A stretch of DNA of 38,201 nucleotides from Paenibacillus sp. (GTDB lineage: Bacteria; Bacillota; Bacilli; Paenibacillales; Paenibacillaceae). This document shows, one piece after another, positions 16,280 through 24,489 of the stretch. How positions within the stretch are numbered: position 1 is the first letter of the stretch; each line of letters begins with the position of its first letter. Under the pieces are notes generated by a model, which saw only the letters and a list, made by a program, of their open reading frames with translations, was not told the DNA's origin and searched no databases. The position numbers were made by a program, and so were the translations under genes. The DNA lies in assembly GCA_017512705.1 (NCBI GenBank), contig JAFWEX010000085.1, positions 1 through 38,201 of the forward strand. Direction: 5' to 3'.

Positions 16280-16319
16280 CTAGTGGGGAGAACTGATCAG
16301 CGAAAGCTGTCATAATAAC

Positions 16320-16358
16320 AAAAGGACAAGACAGAGTAGTAACTGTTTTGTCCTTTTT
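16320..16358 (+). terminator. Rho-independent terminator
   Basis: AAAAGGACAAGACAG pairs with CTGTTTTGTCCTTTT (15 pairs, one G-U) around an 8-base loop, with TTTTT at the end. Confidence 0.9.
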
Positions 16359-16405
16359 GGTATGAATTGAGATATCATCTTAATGAGTTCTACGGATCAT
16401 CATTT

Positions 16406-16438
16406 GCATTTCAGGGTAGTGTGAATGCATTTCAACCC
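16406..16438 (+). promoter_or_regulatory. 21-bp-spaced direct repeats, candidate LytTR operator
   Basis: GCATTTCAGGGT at 16406 and GCATTTCAACCC at 16427 share GCATTTCA exactly 21 bp apart. LytTR regulators such as AgrA and ComE bind direct repeats with this two-turn spacing. A TATAAA lies at 16470-16475 without a good -35 element, as expected for an activated promoter. The site is about 80 bases before the LytTR regulator gene. Confidence 0.5.
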
Positions 16439-16519
16439 ATTTCATGCTCCAATACATGATAAAGTAGTATATAAATAATAAAGGAGCATAGCTTGCTTAA
16501 ACGGAAGGCGGGATCGTGA

Positions 16520-17260
16520 ATGTATCATATAGCTATATGTGACGACGACGGACAACAGAGAGAGCTTGTAAGACATCTGCTGGCTGCGTTTTCGCTCAAA
16601 ACGAATATGGAATTCCATGTCACTATGTTCAGCTCAGGTGAAGAATTGTTGGATCATTATGTGAATCAGAAAGATTCATTTCATCTACTTATTTTAGATG
16701 TAGAAATGGGAGGAATGAATGGAATTCAGACTGCCAACGAGATTAGAAAAATGAAGAACATGGATGTGCAGATTATGTTTCTGACGAGCTATCCAGAGTA
16801 TATGGTCCAAAGTTTTGATGTCATGACTTTTCAATATTTGATCAAGCCGATCCAAGCTCATGTACTGGAAGAGAAAATGATCAAACTTCATCAGTATTTT
16901 CAGGCGATGGATAAAAAGTACGTGGTTATAAAATCGGATTACGATGATTTGATGTTGAAATATGAAGATATCTTGTGGATTGAGGTCGTTAAGAGCCTAA
17001 CAATCAAAAACAAGCTAAAAATAATGACACGTGACCATACGTATGAAACAAAAGGCATTCTGTCAGCGTATGCGTCTACAATGAAAGATCACGGTTTTAT
17101 GCAGATTCATCGTTCGGTTCTCATCAATTTGATGTATGTACATAAGTTTACGGGCGCGCAGGTCACCATGCTGGACGGAACATCATTGCCCATAGGTCGC
17201 ACCAAAATCAAAGAAGTCAAAGATACGTATACTAAATATATGATTATGACGGTTCAATAA
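16520..17260 (+). CDS. LytTR-type response regulator (AgrA-like)
   Basis: A 246-residue response regulator. The receiver domain (residues 1-125) shows the acidic pocket D8-D10, the phospho-acceptor D60 in LLILDVEMGGMNG, T89/S90 and K109 in YLIKPI. The LytTR DNA-binding domain (about 135-240) shows YEDILWIEVVKSL and the conserved GFMQIHRSVLINLMYV. GGAAGGCGGG precedes the ATG. The kinase gene begins one base after its stop codon. Such regulators bind 21-bp-spaced direct repeats; candidate sites are seen upstream of this gene and upstream of the serine hydrolase gene two genes downstream. Confidence 0.93.
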   Translation: MYHIAICDDDGQQRELVRHLLAAFSLKTNMEFHVTMFSSGEELLDHYVNQKDSFHLLILDVEMGGMNGIQTANEIRKMKNMDVQIMFLTSYPEYMVQSFDVMTFQYLIKPIQAHVLEEKMIKLHQYFQAMDKKYVVIKSDYDDLMLKYEDILWIEVVKSLTIKNKLKIMTRDHTYETKGILSAYASTMKDHGFMQIHRSVLINLMYVHKFTGAQVTMLDGTSLPIGRTKIKEVKDTYTKYMIMTVQ

Positions 17261-17261
17261 G

Positions 17262-18551
17262 ATGATTATCTTTCAGTTGATGTCCGTCGTTTTTATGACT
17301 CTGCTAATGACCTTTCAGACTAATTTTTATTTCAACTCTGTGCTCGGCAAGTCCAGACGCAAACCTCGCAGAGCTATATATTTTATCGTGTTTATCCTGT
17401 TGAACTTTTTGTATTTGGCAATCCGGTTACCTGGAGCTCTTTCTACGATCATCGCATTGGTCTTTATCTTTAGTTTGGCGCAATCTTACCAGGTTGAGTT
17501 AAAAATAAAGATTATGTATACCGTTATGTACGCAGCGTTACTGACAACAGTCAATTTAATTTCAATTTATATGGTTAGTGCAATTGAAGGAACCGACTAC
17601 TTTGTAGAAGCTATTTATGGTCCCGAGTATTTTTGGTTATTTACTAAAATTCTCTTATTAGGGTGCAGTATTATGTTTGCTGTGATCCCCATTGTAAACC
17701 TTATTGTTAAGCGCAGAAGTGTTAAGATCCACTATCGATCTTATTTTTTATTTTTGATCGTGACGGTTATTACGGTCTATCAGATTAATGTTATTTCGAT
17801 ATACAGTGAGAAAAATATCTATTATATTTTTTCAGTTATCGGTTCTCTTTTTCTCAATGTATTTATCGTGTACGTGTTTGATAATGTGGTAGAGAAGACG
17901 CAGCTTGCTCATGAAAACGCACAGCTACAGCAACAGATGGATTACCAGGATGCGAACTATGAAAAGACGGTGCACAGCTTCAAAAATATAAAAAGCATTA
18001 TTCATGATATTAATCAGCAGTTTCTATATATCGAAGAGTGTATGAAACGGAATGAATTAAGTGCAGCACGGGATCATATCCGATTCACCATGAACACGAT
18101 AGAGCATGAGTATCAGCGCGTGAATACAGGGAACCTCGTCATTGATGCGCTAGTTACAAATACACTGGCCGTCGGACAAGCAAATGGAATTCGGGTAGAT
18201 ACACGCATACAGTTGCATTCCCAAGATGTACACATTGAGCGTTATGACTTATGTGTAGTGCTCGGGAACATGCTGGATAATGCTGTTGAAGCCTCTAAGA
18301 AAGTACGAGTTGCTGAAGACCGTTATATGTTAATCGCTATTCATTCTACAGCTTCAACGCTAGTAGTCCAGATTATGAACCACACCACCCAGCAAGCGGC
18401 AGACTTGAAAACGAATAAATCGGATTTGGAATTCCATGGTTTCGGTCTGACGAACATATCTAGAATATGTACGAAATACGGAGGACATATGACGATTGAA
18501 CAGAAGCAAGGGTCATTTAATAATATGGTTGTTCTTCCTTACAACTCCTGA
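17262..18551 (+). CDS. GHKL sensor histidine kinase (AgrC-like)
   Basis: A 429-residue membrane kinase. The N-terminal half (about residues 1-210) holds six or so hydrophobic segments and no large extracellular loop, like AgrC-type peptide sensors. A short coiled coil (about 208-235) leads to the dimerisation helix with the likely phospho-acceptor H248 in SIIHDINQQF. The ATPase domain shows the N box NMLDNAVEAS and the G box FHGFGLTNISRICTKYGG. It partners the LytTR regulator encoded one base upstream. No agrB- or agrD-like gene lies nearby, so the ligand is unknown. Confidence 0.9.
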   Translation: MIIFQLMSVVFMTLLMTFQTNFYFNSVLGKSRRKPRRAIYFIVFILLNFLYLAIRLPGALSTIIALVFIFSLAQSYQVELKIKIMYTVMYAALLTTVNLISIYMVSAIEGTDYFVEAIYGPEYFWLFTKILLLGCSIMFAVIPIVNLIVKRRSVKIHYRSYFLFLIVTVITVYQINVISIYSEKNIYYIFSVIGSLFLNVFIVYVFDNVVEKTQLAHENAQLQQQMDYQDANYEKTVHSFKNIKSIIHDINQQFLYIEECMKRNELSAARDHIRFTMNTIEHEYQRVNTGNLVIDALVTNTLAVGQANGIRVDTRIQLHSQDVHIERYDLCVVLGNMLDNAVEASKKVRVAEDRYMLIAIHSTASTLVVQIMNHTTQQAADLKTNKSDLEFHGFGLTNISRICTKYGGHMTIEQKQGSFNNMVVLPYNS

Positions 18552-18577
18552 ACTGTCGTTCAGGGGTTCTTTTTTTC
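18545..18577 (+). terminator. Terminator after the kinase gene
   Basis: CCTGAAC and GTTCAGG form a 7-bp stem with a TGTC loop, followed by GGTTC and seven Ts. It overlaps the kinase stop codon. Confidence 0.75.
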
Positions 18578-18604
18578 CATTCAGGGTTCTTTTTCGTTCA
18601 GCTC
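18557..18604 (+). promoter_or_regulatory. TTCAG direct repeats, candidate LytTR operator
   Basis: CGTTCAGGGG at 18557 and CATTCAGGGT at 18578 are 21 bp apart; a third, CGTTCAG, is at 18595. The eight bases TTCAGGGT also occur in the repeat upstream of the regulator gene (16410-16417). The array ends about 60 bases before the serine hydrolase start. Confidence 0.45.
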
Positions 18605-18661
18605 TCTTGTGGCGAATATGATGAATTTATGCATATATATCCAACGAAGGAGGAAGTTCGA

Positions 18662-20713
18662 ATGAAAAGGATAATTACGATTTTGTGTACGATCATGCTT
18701 GTCATTATGCCCGTATCGGGAGTCCACGCGAAGGCAGATCAGGAGCAGACGATCGAAGGAAAAGCAAAGAAGATTGCGGAGTTCATGATTCAAAATTATG
18801 GTGTTACGAGTTTGCAATATACGATCATGGATAAAGGTAAAATTATTTTATCGGATGCGGCAGGATTCCATGATAAAGCGAGCCAGAAAATGGTCGATCA
18901 GGACACTATGTACGGCATAGGCTCAGTGAGCAAAATGTACGTTACCGCTGCGGCTATGATGCTGGTCGATTCTGGGAAGATAGACCTGGATAAGCCCCTA
19001 ACTACTTACATTACCGATTTTAAGATGGCTGATCCCCGTTACACAGAGATCACACCGCGTATGTTAATGAATCACTCATCCGGCTTGTATGGTTCTCACT
19101 ATGGGAACAGTATGCTTTTTGATGATAATGATACACGCAATAAGGATGAGCTATTGCTCAAACTTCAAACGGAGCCGCTTAAGTCGAAGCCTGGCGAATA
19201 CTCGGTCTATTCGAATGATGGGTTTCAGCTACTGGAGATTTTGGTAGAACGGATGAGCGGACAAAGTTATAGTCAATATGTGAATCAGTTCATCAGTAAG
19301 CCGTTGCAGCTACAATCAACCAAAACGCCACTGGACACATTCAATAGAGACAAATTAGCTGGAGCGTATTGGCCTACACTTCAGCCCAAGATGCCTGTGG
19401 AAAATGCGAACATACTTGGTACTGGCGGTTTGTATTCAACTTCGGAGGAACTAACTCAATTTGCCGAAGTGCTGATGGGGAATCACTCAGATATTCTGTC
19501 TGAAGCTTCAGCCAAGTCGATGCAAAGTTCGGAGTATCGAAAAGGGATTTGGGTGTCTGATGAAGTGAATTCGTTCAACTATGGTCTCGGCTGGGATTCG
19601 GTTGAACTTGCCCCCTTCAGTGAGTATGGAATCAAGGCACTTGCCAAGGGCGGAGACACAATGATGTATCATGGTATATTAATTACGATCCCCGAGCATG
19701 ACATATCCATGGCTGTCTTGTCTTCAGGTGGTTCCTCCATATTCAATCAGATGTTCGCCACTAAAGTGCTGCTAGAATTGTTGAATGAAGAAGGTGTTAT
19801 AGATCACATCAAACCGGATAAGACGTTCTCCACTCCAGTTAAGACAGCTATGCCTGCTGAGCTTGAGAACTACTCGGGATTGTATGGAATGGTAGGTACA
19901 ACACTGGAGATAGATATTCAGGACGGAGCCTTTACATTACCCGGATTACTGGGCGGAATTATCCCCGAACAACAGTATGTGTTCACAGGTGATGGTTATT
20001 TTACCAGTGAAGATGGAAGTGTTAAAGTCAGTTTTGTGAAGGAAAGTAACGAAAAGATATATGTGAAGGTTCAAGGCTATATAAGCTTGCCGGGGCTGGG
20101 ACAGGTGGCTATGACTACCTACGATTATCAAAAGCTGGAACATAATAAGCTGGATCAGGTCACTACGGAGAGATGGGCTGCCCGAAATGGTTCGAAATAT
20201 TTTGCACTGGACGAAAAAATCACATCTATTTTTTATCTCGTTCCATCGATTCTCATTAAAAATCTCCAAGTCGATCTGGAGCATGGCTATGTGAACGGGA
20301 CACGGATTACAGATGAAAATAATACAGAGAATGTGGCAGAAATCCCTGTTATGAACGGTCGGGATGCATTTGATCTAAATCTGATGAACAAACAGGGTGC
20401 GGAAATTCTCATACAGAATGGACAGGAATACATTGCCGAACAAGCTATTCAGCCGATCTTTGGCGGGAGATCAGGGATTACAACCATTCCAGCTAATGGT
20501 CAAGCGCGGTGGTATGCCATTAGTGGAAAAACTGCAGAAAAGACGATAACAGTAGACTCGCCAGATCAAGGTGGTTATGCCGTCTACAATGAACAAGGAG
20601 AAGTGCTGCATTTCTCCATTGCGACCGGTGAGAAAACAACAAAACTGCCTCAAAAAGGGTTTATCGTTTTTGGTGGTAACGCTGGTGATATTTTCCGTAT
20701 CCATGTGAAATGA
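18662..20713 (+). CDS. Secreted serine beta-lactamase-like hydrolase (class C/PBP4*-like)
   Basis: A 683-residue exported protein with a signal peptide MKRIITILCTIMLVIMPVSG ending VHA near residue 23. The catalytic domain (about 30-375) has the serine hydrolase motifs S88-x-x-K91 in GIGSVSKMY, Y183-S-N185 in YSVYSNDGF, and a KGG triad at 329-331 in ALAKGGDTMMYHG. It fits class C beta-lactamase/penicillin-binding-protein-like peptidases and esterases. Residues about 385-683 form beta-rich C-terminal domains, making it much longer than an ordinary AmpC. AAGGAGG lies 8 bases before the ATG at 18662. It follows the two-component genes and is preceded by direct repeats that may bind the LytTR regulator. 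Substrate (cell-wall peptide, D-amino ester or other) unknown. Confidence 0.88.
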   Translation: MKRIITILCTIMLVIMPVSGVHAKADQEQTIEGKAKKIAEFMIQNYGVTSLQYTIMDKGKIILSDAAGFHDKASQKMVDQDTMYGIGSVSKMYVTAAAMMLVDSGKIDLDKPLTTYITDFKMADPRYTEITPRMLMNHSSGLYGSHYGNSMLFDDNDTRNKDELLLKLQTEPLKSKPGEYSVYSNDGFQLLEILVERMSGQSYSQYVNQFISKPLQLQSTKTPLDTFNRDKLAGAYWPTLQPKMPVENANILGTGGLYSTSEELTQFAEVLMGNHSDILSEASAKSMQSSEYRKGIWVSDEVNSFNYGLGWDSVELAPFSEYGIKALAKGGDTMMYHGILITIPEHDISMAVLSSGGSSIFNQMFATKVLLELLNEEGVIDHIKPDKTFSTPVKTAMPAELENYSGLYGMVGTTLEIDIQDGAFTLPGLLGGIIPEQQYVFTGDGYFTSEDGSVKVSFVKESNEKIYVKVQGYISLPGLGQVAMTTYDYQKLEHNKLDQVTTERWAARNGSKYFALDEKITSIFYLVPSILIKNLQVDLEHGYVNGTRITDENNTENVAEIPVMNGRDAFDLNLMNKQGAEILIQNGQEYIAEQAIQPIFGGRSGITTIPANGQARWYAISGKTAEKTITVDSPDQGGYAVYNEQGEVLHFSIATGEKTTKLPQKGFIVFGGNAGDIFRIHVK

Positions 20714-20793
20714 ATGTGATGGTACATGTGTGAATTCATGTGCTATTGATTCAGAGATGTCTGAATACAAGGAAAATTCAAATCATCATTCTC

Positions 20794-20826
20794 AAAACGC
20801 TGCGAGCATAGACTCCAGCGTTTTTC
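20794..20826 (+). terminator. Rho-independent terminator after the serine hydrolase
   Basis: AAAACGCTG pairs with CAGCGTTTT, with an inner GAG/CTC extension, and ends in TTTTT. Confidence 0.8.
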
Positions 20827-21035
20827 ATTTTATATCATGTTTTAATCATCGATATTAGAGCACTCATTTAGATCATTCAATCCACTGACTATCATAAAAC
20901 ATCTTGTTTTTTAGTTTTTATCTCGTATCTTACGACTTTTCATCAAACAACTGTAATTACTGTACAAGTCCAGCGAATACGATCTAGATATAGAGGTGAA
21001 TGTACTCGGTTTATGCAGGGAATTATGAGGATAGA

Positions 21036-21065
21036 TTGTCATCGGAGTGTGTTTCGATTTACAAT
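21036..21065 (+). promoter_or_regulatory. Sigma-A-like promoter of murB
   Basis: TTGTCA (21036-21041) and TACAAT (21060-21065) are 18 bp apart, about 45 bases before the start codon. Confidence 0.5.
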
Positions 21066-21108
21066 GTAGGAATCATGTTCTTTTTGAAGAACGCAGGGAG
21101 AGAAAATC

Positions 21109-22002
21109 ATGAATATTTTTGAGAATCACATACCTAAAGAAAAAGTGAAATTTAATGAACCCCTAAAAAATCATACTTTTATTCAAATTGGAGGCAAAGC
21201 TGATATTCTCGTTCATCCAACTACGGTCGAAGAGATCACCAAAGTAGTGGAAATCGCGAACAGCCATCAGCTGCCATTGACCGTCATCGGCAAAGGCTCT
21301 AACGTCATTATTAAGGATGGAGGCATCCGCGGCGTCACGATTTCACTTAGCCGCTTCGATCAGATTGAAGTTAATGGCACACGGATCAAGGCGCAGAGCG
21401 GCTCCGATATTATTGATGTGTCCAGAACCGCACTTCAACATACGCTAACTGGACTGGAATTCGCTTGCGGCATTCCTGGTAGTACAGGAGGCGCTCTATA
21501 TATGAACGCTGGTGCCTACGGAGGACAGATTGCCGATGTGATTGAAAAGGCGACGGTCATTACTCGTGAAGGCAAAGTTGTCGTTATCCCACGTGAAGAG
21601 ATGAAGCTGAGCTACCGCAACAGTCTTTTTAAGATGGATCATTATATTATTCTAGATGCCGAATTTCAGCTTAACGAAGGTGACCCAGAGGAGATCTCCA
21701 GCAAGATGAAGGAGTTAACGTTCCTGAGGGAATCAAAGCAGCCTTTGGAATACCCTTCCTGCGGAAGTGTGTTCAAACGTCCAGAAGGATATTTTGCTGG
21801 CAAACTCATTCAGGATTGTCAACTGCAGGGTATGCGCATCGGAGGTGCTGAAATCTCCACCAAGCATGCAGGATTTATCGTCAATGTGGATCATGCTACG
21901 GCCAAGGATTACGAGGATCTAATTCAATTTATTCAGAAAAAGGTGTGGGATACATTCCAGGTTGAATTGGAAACTGAAGTAATTTTCTTGGGAGAGTACT
22001 AG
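21109..22002 (+). CDS. murB: UDP-N-acetylenolpyruvoylglucosamine reductase
   Basis: A 297-residue MurB, the FAD enzyme that reduces UDP-GlcNAc-enolpyruvate to UDP-MurNAc in peptidoglycan synthesis. The FAD-binding part shows IGGKADILVHP, VIGKGSNVIIKDGGIRG and CGIPGSTGGALYMNAGAYGGQIADV. The C-terminal substrate domain shows YRNSLFK, the catalytic-serine segment YPSCGSVFKRPEGYFAGKLIQ and GFIVN. The length is normal and AGGGAGAG precedes the ATG. It stands alone, flanked by terminators, rather than in a division/cell-wall operon, so it could be a second murB copy; the rest of the genome would show this. Confidence 0.95.
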   Translation: MNIFENHIPKEKVKFNEPLKNHTFIQIGGKADILVHPTTVEEITKVVEIANSHQLPLTVIGKGSNVIIKDGGIRGVTISLSRFDQIEVNGTRIKAQSGSDIIDVSRTALQHTLTGLEFACGIPGSTGGALYMNAGAYGGQIADVIEKATVITREGKVVVIPREEMKLSYRNSLFKMDHYIILDAEFQLNEGDPEEISSKMKELTFLRESKQPLEYPSCGSVFKRPEGYFAGKLIQDCQLQGMRIGGAEISTKHAGFIVNVDHATAKDYEDLIQFIQKKVWDTFQVELETEVIFLGEY

Positions 22003-22074
22003 ATAGAATTTTGAAAGACGGAGTAGGGGGACATGTGTGTTGCCTGGCCTAAGGCTAAACGTGATCGATAGGAT

Positions 22075-22101
22075 GAGAAGCCGCCAATTGGCGGCTTCTT
22101 T
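22075..22101 (+). terminator. Terminator after murB
   Basis: GAAGCCGCC pairs perfectly with GGCGGCTTC around AATT, followed by TTT. Confidence 0.85.
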
Positions 22102-22230
22102 ACCGTCTCTCTGTGGAACGGGGAGAACAATACGTGAATTATGGTCATGTTAGAAGTGTTGGTGAGTTAGAAAAGGATATTGTCGTTATTCTTACAAGTA
22201 AGAGGTAAGTTGTAAGTTTGAGTTCTGCTG

Positions 22231-23001
22231 TTATTTTGCTGTACGATTGGCTTTGACATATTTGAGCTGAGCGACAATAATCACACTGATAATCACCAAT
22301 AGAAACCAAGAGCTGATCTTGCTGAAGCTCACCAGTTGCCAGCTCTCATGCTGATCAGGATATTTCCAGCCGTTAAAGAAGGTAGCTATATTTTCAGCCA
22401 GCCAGATGAAAAATCCTACAATAATAAAGGCAAGAGACAGGGGCATGCGGTATGTTGTGAGTCGGACCCTGAAGATGATCCACGTTTTCCAGAAGACCAC
22501 AAATACGAGTGCTGTCAACCACCAGCGAAAGTCTGGAATAAAGTGATGGGTGAAAAAATTAAGATAGATCGCTCCGCCCAGCAGCATTGAAGGAATCATA
22601 CCAGGCCAGCCGGTCATATCCATTCGCAGCCTTCGCCAGATCTGACACATGAAGCTGGCTACGCTGGCGTACATGAACCCGCTATAGAGGGGTACGCCAA
22701 ATACCTTCGTATATGCCGGTTCAGGGTATGACCACGATCCCATATGGACTTTGTAGATCTCAAGCATCAGCCCGATCAAGTGAAATACACAAATCACCTT
22801 GATTTCATCCAGCGTTTCGAGTCCGCTGCGCACCATGAGATATTGGACGGCAAGCAAAATCAGCAGGATGGCATCATAGCGGTGAATATAAGGAAAAGGA
22901 ATGATACTTGATAGTGCCAGCGTGCCAAAAATGGCTACGGGAAAGATACAGCTCATGGCTTGATGATAGCCAAAATGTAATAGCTGAATGATGGATTTCA
23001 T
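22231..23001 (-). CDS. DUF817 integral membrane protein
   Basis: A 256-residue membrane protein with about eight hydrophobic segments. Conserved-looking motifs are GLMLEIYKVHMGSWSYPEP, VPLYSGFMYASVASFMCQ, FFTHHFIPDFRWW and FFIWLAENIATFFNGWKYP, which I associate with the DUF817 (YoaT) family; function unknown. The ATG at 23001 is chosen because AAAGGAG lies about 9 bases upstream on the minus strand; an in-frame start at 23055 would add 18 polar residues without a ribosome binding site. No neighbour suggests a role. Confidence 0.82.
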   Translation of the reverse strand: MKSIIQLLHFGYHQAMSCIFPVAIFGTLALSSIIPFPYIHRYDAILLILLAVQYLMVRSGLETLDEIKVICVFHLIGLMLEIYKVHMGSWSYPEPAYTKVFGVPLYSGFMYASVASFMCQIWRRLRMDMTGWPGMIPSMLLGGAIYLNFFTHHFIPDFRWWLTALVFVVFWKTWIIFRVRLTTYRMPLSLAFIIVGFFIWLAENIATFFNGWKYPDQHESWQLVSFSKISSWFLLVIISVIIVAQLKYVKANRTAK

Positions 23002-23207
23002 CGGAAGTAACTCCTTTTTACAATTCTGATCTGGCTTCAATGTGAAAAATGCCATAGTTCTATATTATAATCTAATCGATCTTGTAGCATTTGAAAAATA
23101 AAACAAGAAAAAGCCTTCATTTTATGTATCAGAGCAGTTTAAATGTATATTCTTTGTTGCATATGATAAAATGGAGTTCATACTTTACATGAAACAGGGA
23201 GGCCGTC

Positions 23208-23552
23208 ATGCAACTGATACAACCACAAGATATCCAGCTTCGGCTCGATCGCCTTGTTAATCAGGATGTATACATGCATCTTGAAATGACAACGGGCGCT
23301 TACGCTCAACATTATGATAGTTCACGGCATCCAGCCTCGGCCTTTATTTCTAACGCAGCCATTCGATATACTCAGGGCTCCATTTCAGGTGAGGGACCTT
23401 ACCGTGTAGGTCTGAAAACAACAGAAGGCTGGGTTTATGCTGAAGGGCTTACTCACATAGATGAGCAGGAACAAGATAGACTGATTATGGCCGGCCATGA
23501 CAGCCAAGGCAAACTGGTGGTCGCTTTGCAGCTGAGCCTTGAGAAGTTCTAA
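23208..23552 (+). CDS. yojF: YojF family protein
   Basis: A 114-residue soluble protein of the YojF (DUF1806) family. Visible features are MQLIQPQDIQLRLDRLVNQ, YAQHYDSSRHPASAFISNA and RVGLKTTEGWVYAEGLTH. In Bacillus subtilis yojF lies directly upstream of yojG (bshB2), as here, where the bshB2 start is 22 bases after its stop. Its biochemical role is not established; the conserved pairing suggests a link to bacillithiol synthesis. CAGGGAGG precedes the ATG. Confidence 0.88.
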   Translation: MQLIQPQDIQLRLDRLVNQDVYMHLEMTTGAYAQHYDSSRHPASAFISNAAIRYTQGSISGEGPYRVGLKTTEGWVYAEGLTHIDEQEQDRLIMAGHDSQGKLVVALQLSLEKF

Positions 23553-23574
23553 ATGGAAGTGGAGGAACAACATT

Positions 23575-24252
23575 ATGACAAAGAATGCACATGATGAGCA
23601 TCAACGCATCCTGGTGGTTTATCCCCATCCAGACGACGAAGCATTCTCCGTATCGGGCACGTTAGCTAAATACATTGATCGTGGAGCACACGTTACATAT
23701 GCTTGTTTAACTTTGGGTGAGATGGGACGTAACATGGGTATTCCGCCGTTTGCGAACCGCTTGACTCTGCCATCCATTCGCAAAGAGGAGCTTATTGAAG
23801 CAGCTAGTGCGATTGGGATTCAAGATTTAAGGATGCTTGGCTTTCACGATAAAATGGTAGAGTTTGAAGATCCTCAATTGTTGGATGGCAGTATTATGGC
23901 TCTCCTTGTGGAAATCAAACCTTCCCTTGTCTTTACATTTTATCCCGGATACAGTGTTCACCCGGATCATGATGCGACGGGAGCCGCAGTCATCAGAGCC
24001 ATCAGTCGTCTGCCACAGGAGCAGCGTCCAGTCGTTCACTGTGTCGCTTTCTCTAATAACCATGAGCAGCATATTGGTAAGCCTGATGTGACGGTAGATG
24101 TCTCCGAATTTTTGGCGCAAAAGCTGGCCTCGATTCGTGCTCACCGTTCACAATTTCAGGCTGCAGAGTTGCTAGGTAACCGCAAGCTGAACGATGAAGA
24201 ACTTCAAGCCCGCTTTGGGCGTGAACGTTTTTGGACCTATCCATTCGCATAA
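23575..24252 (+). CDS. bshB2: Bacillithiol biosynthesis deacetylase BshB2
   Basis: A 225-residue zinc-dependent LmbE/PIG-L family deacetylase. The metal motif HPDDE is at residues 18-22 (YPHPDDEAF) and the second metal/catalytic segment is YSVHPDHDATG. BshB enzymes remove the acetyl group from GlcNAc-malate to give glucosaminyl-malate in bacillithiol synthesis. The start at 23575 has GGAGG 8-9 bases upstream; the upstream in-frame start at 23539 overlaps yojF. Bacillithiol genes are restricted to Bacillota and a few others, which supports the organism assignment. Confidence 0.92.
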   Translation: MTKNAHDEHQRILVVYPHPDDEAFSVSGTLAKYIDRGAHVTYACLTLGEMGRNMGIPPFANRLTLPSIRKEELIEAASAIGIQDLRMLGFHDKMVEFEDPQLLDGSIMALLVEIKPSLVFTFYPGYSVHPDHDATGAAVIRAISRLPQEQRPVVHCVAFSNNHEQHIGKPDVTVDVSEFLAQKLASIRAHRSQFQAAELLGNRKLNDEELQARFGRERFWTYPFA

Positions 24253-24263
24253 CCTGAATGTTT

Positions 24264-24290
24264 GAAGTCGCCGATAAGGCGGCTTTCTTT
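24264..24290 (+). terminator. Terminator after bshB2
   Basis: AAGTCGCC pairs with GGCGGCTT (one T-G pair) around GATAA, followed by TTCTTT. Confidence 0.75.
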
Positions 24291-24326
24291 CATTCAATCA
24301 CAAATTGGACACAAAAGAGCACAACG

Positions 24327-24346
24327 TATAGCCTGATGGGGCTATA
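24327..24346. promoter_or_regulatory. Inverted repeat upstream of the nos-like operon
   Basis: TATAGCC and GGCTATA are separated by 6 bp, about 100 bases before nosD. It could be an operator or small hairpin; the regulator is unknown. Confidence 0.4.
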
Positions 24347-24441
24347 TGTGGAATTTGTCATTTTCGATAAACTGTACTGTGTGAAGGACGGGGTTAAGGC
24401 TTAGCTATAACACCTTGGACAAGGAATGGAGGGAAGTGGTA

Positions 24442-24489
24442 ATGCAATGGATGAACAATGCAGTAGAATCGGAGGCTTACCTATCCTGA
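24442..24489 (+). CDS. Possible 15-residue leader peptide overlapping the nosD start
   Basis: An ATG at 24442 lies 8 bases after the strong GGAGGG (24428-24433) and opens a 15-codon frame ending TGA at 24487-24489, out of frame with nosD. A GTG in the nosD frame follows 2 bases later (24492). It may be a leader peptide or a chance frame. Confidence 0.25.
   Translation: MQWMNNAVESEAYLS

Larger units (their letters stand above)
20714..21108. other. Intergenic region without a gene (about 395 bp)
   Basis: It holds a 7-bp hairpin (ATTCAGA gatg TCTGAAT, 20749-20766), a Rho-independent terminator at 20794-20826 and a sigma-A-like promoter for murB at 21036-21065. The stretch between 20830 and 21030 is AT-rich and I see no coding frame or RNA element in it. 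Confidence 0.6.

Noticed and set aside
16280-16519. A pheromone peptide gene for the AgrC-like kinase
   Set aside because: No short frame with a ribosome binding site and an amphipathic leader or Cys thiolactone motif is present; only a terminator and the direct repeats are seen.
20830-21030. Small RNA or coding frame in the gap before murB
   Set aside because: Only AT-rich sequence with no strong hairpin, promoter-terminator pair or supported start codon is visible.
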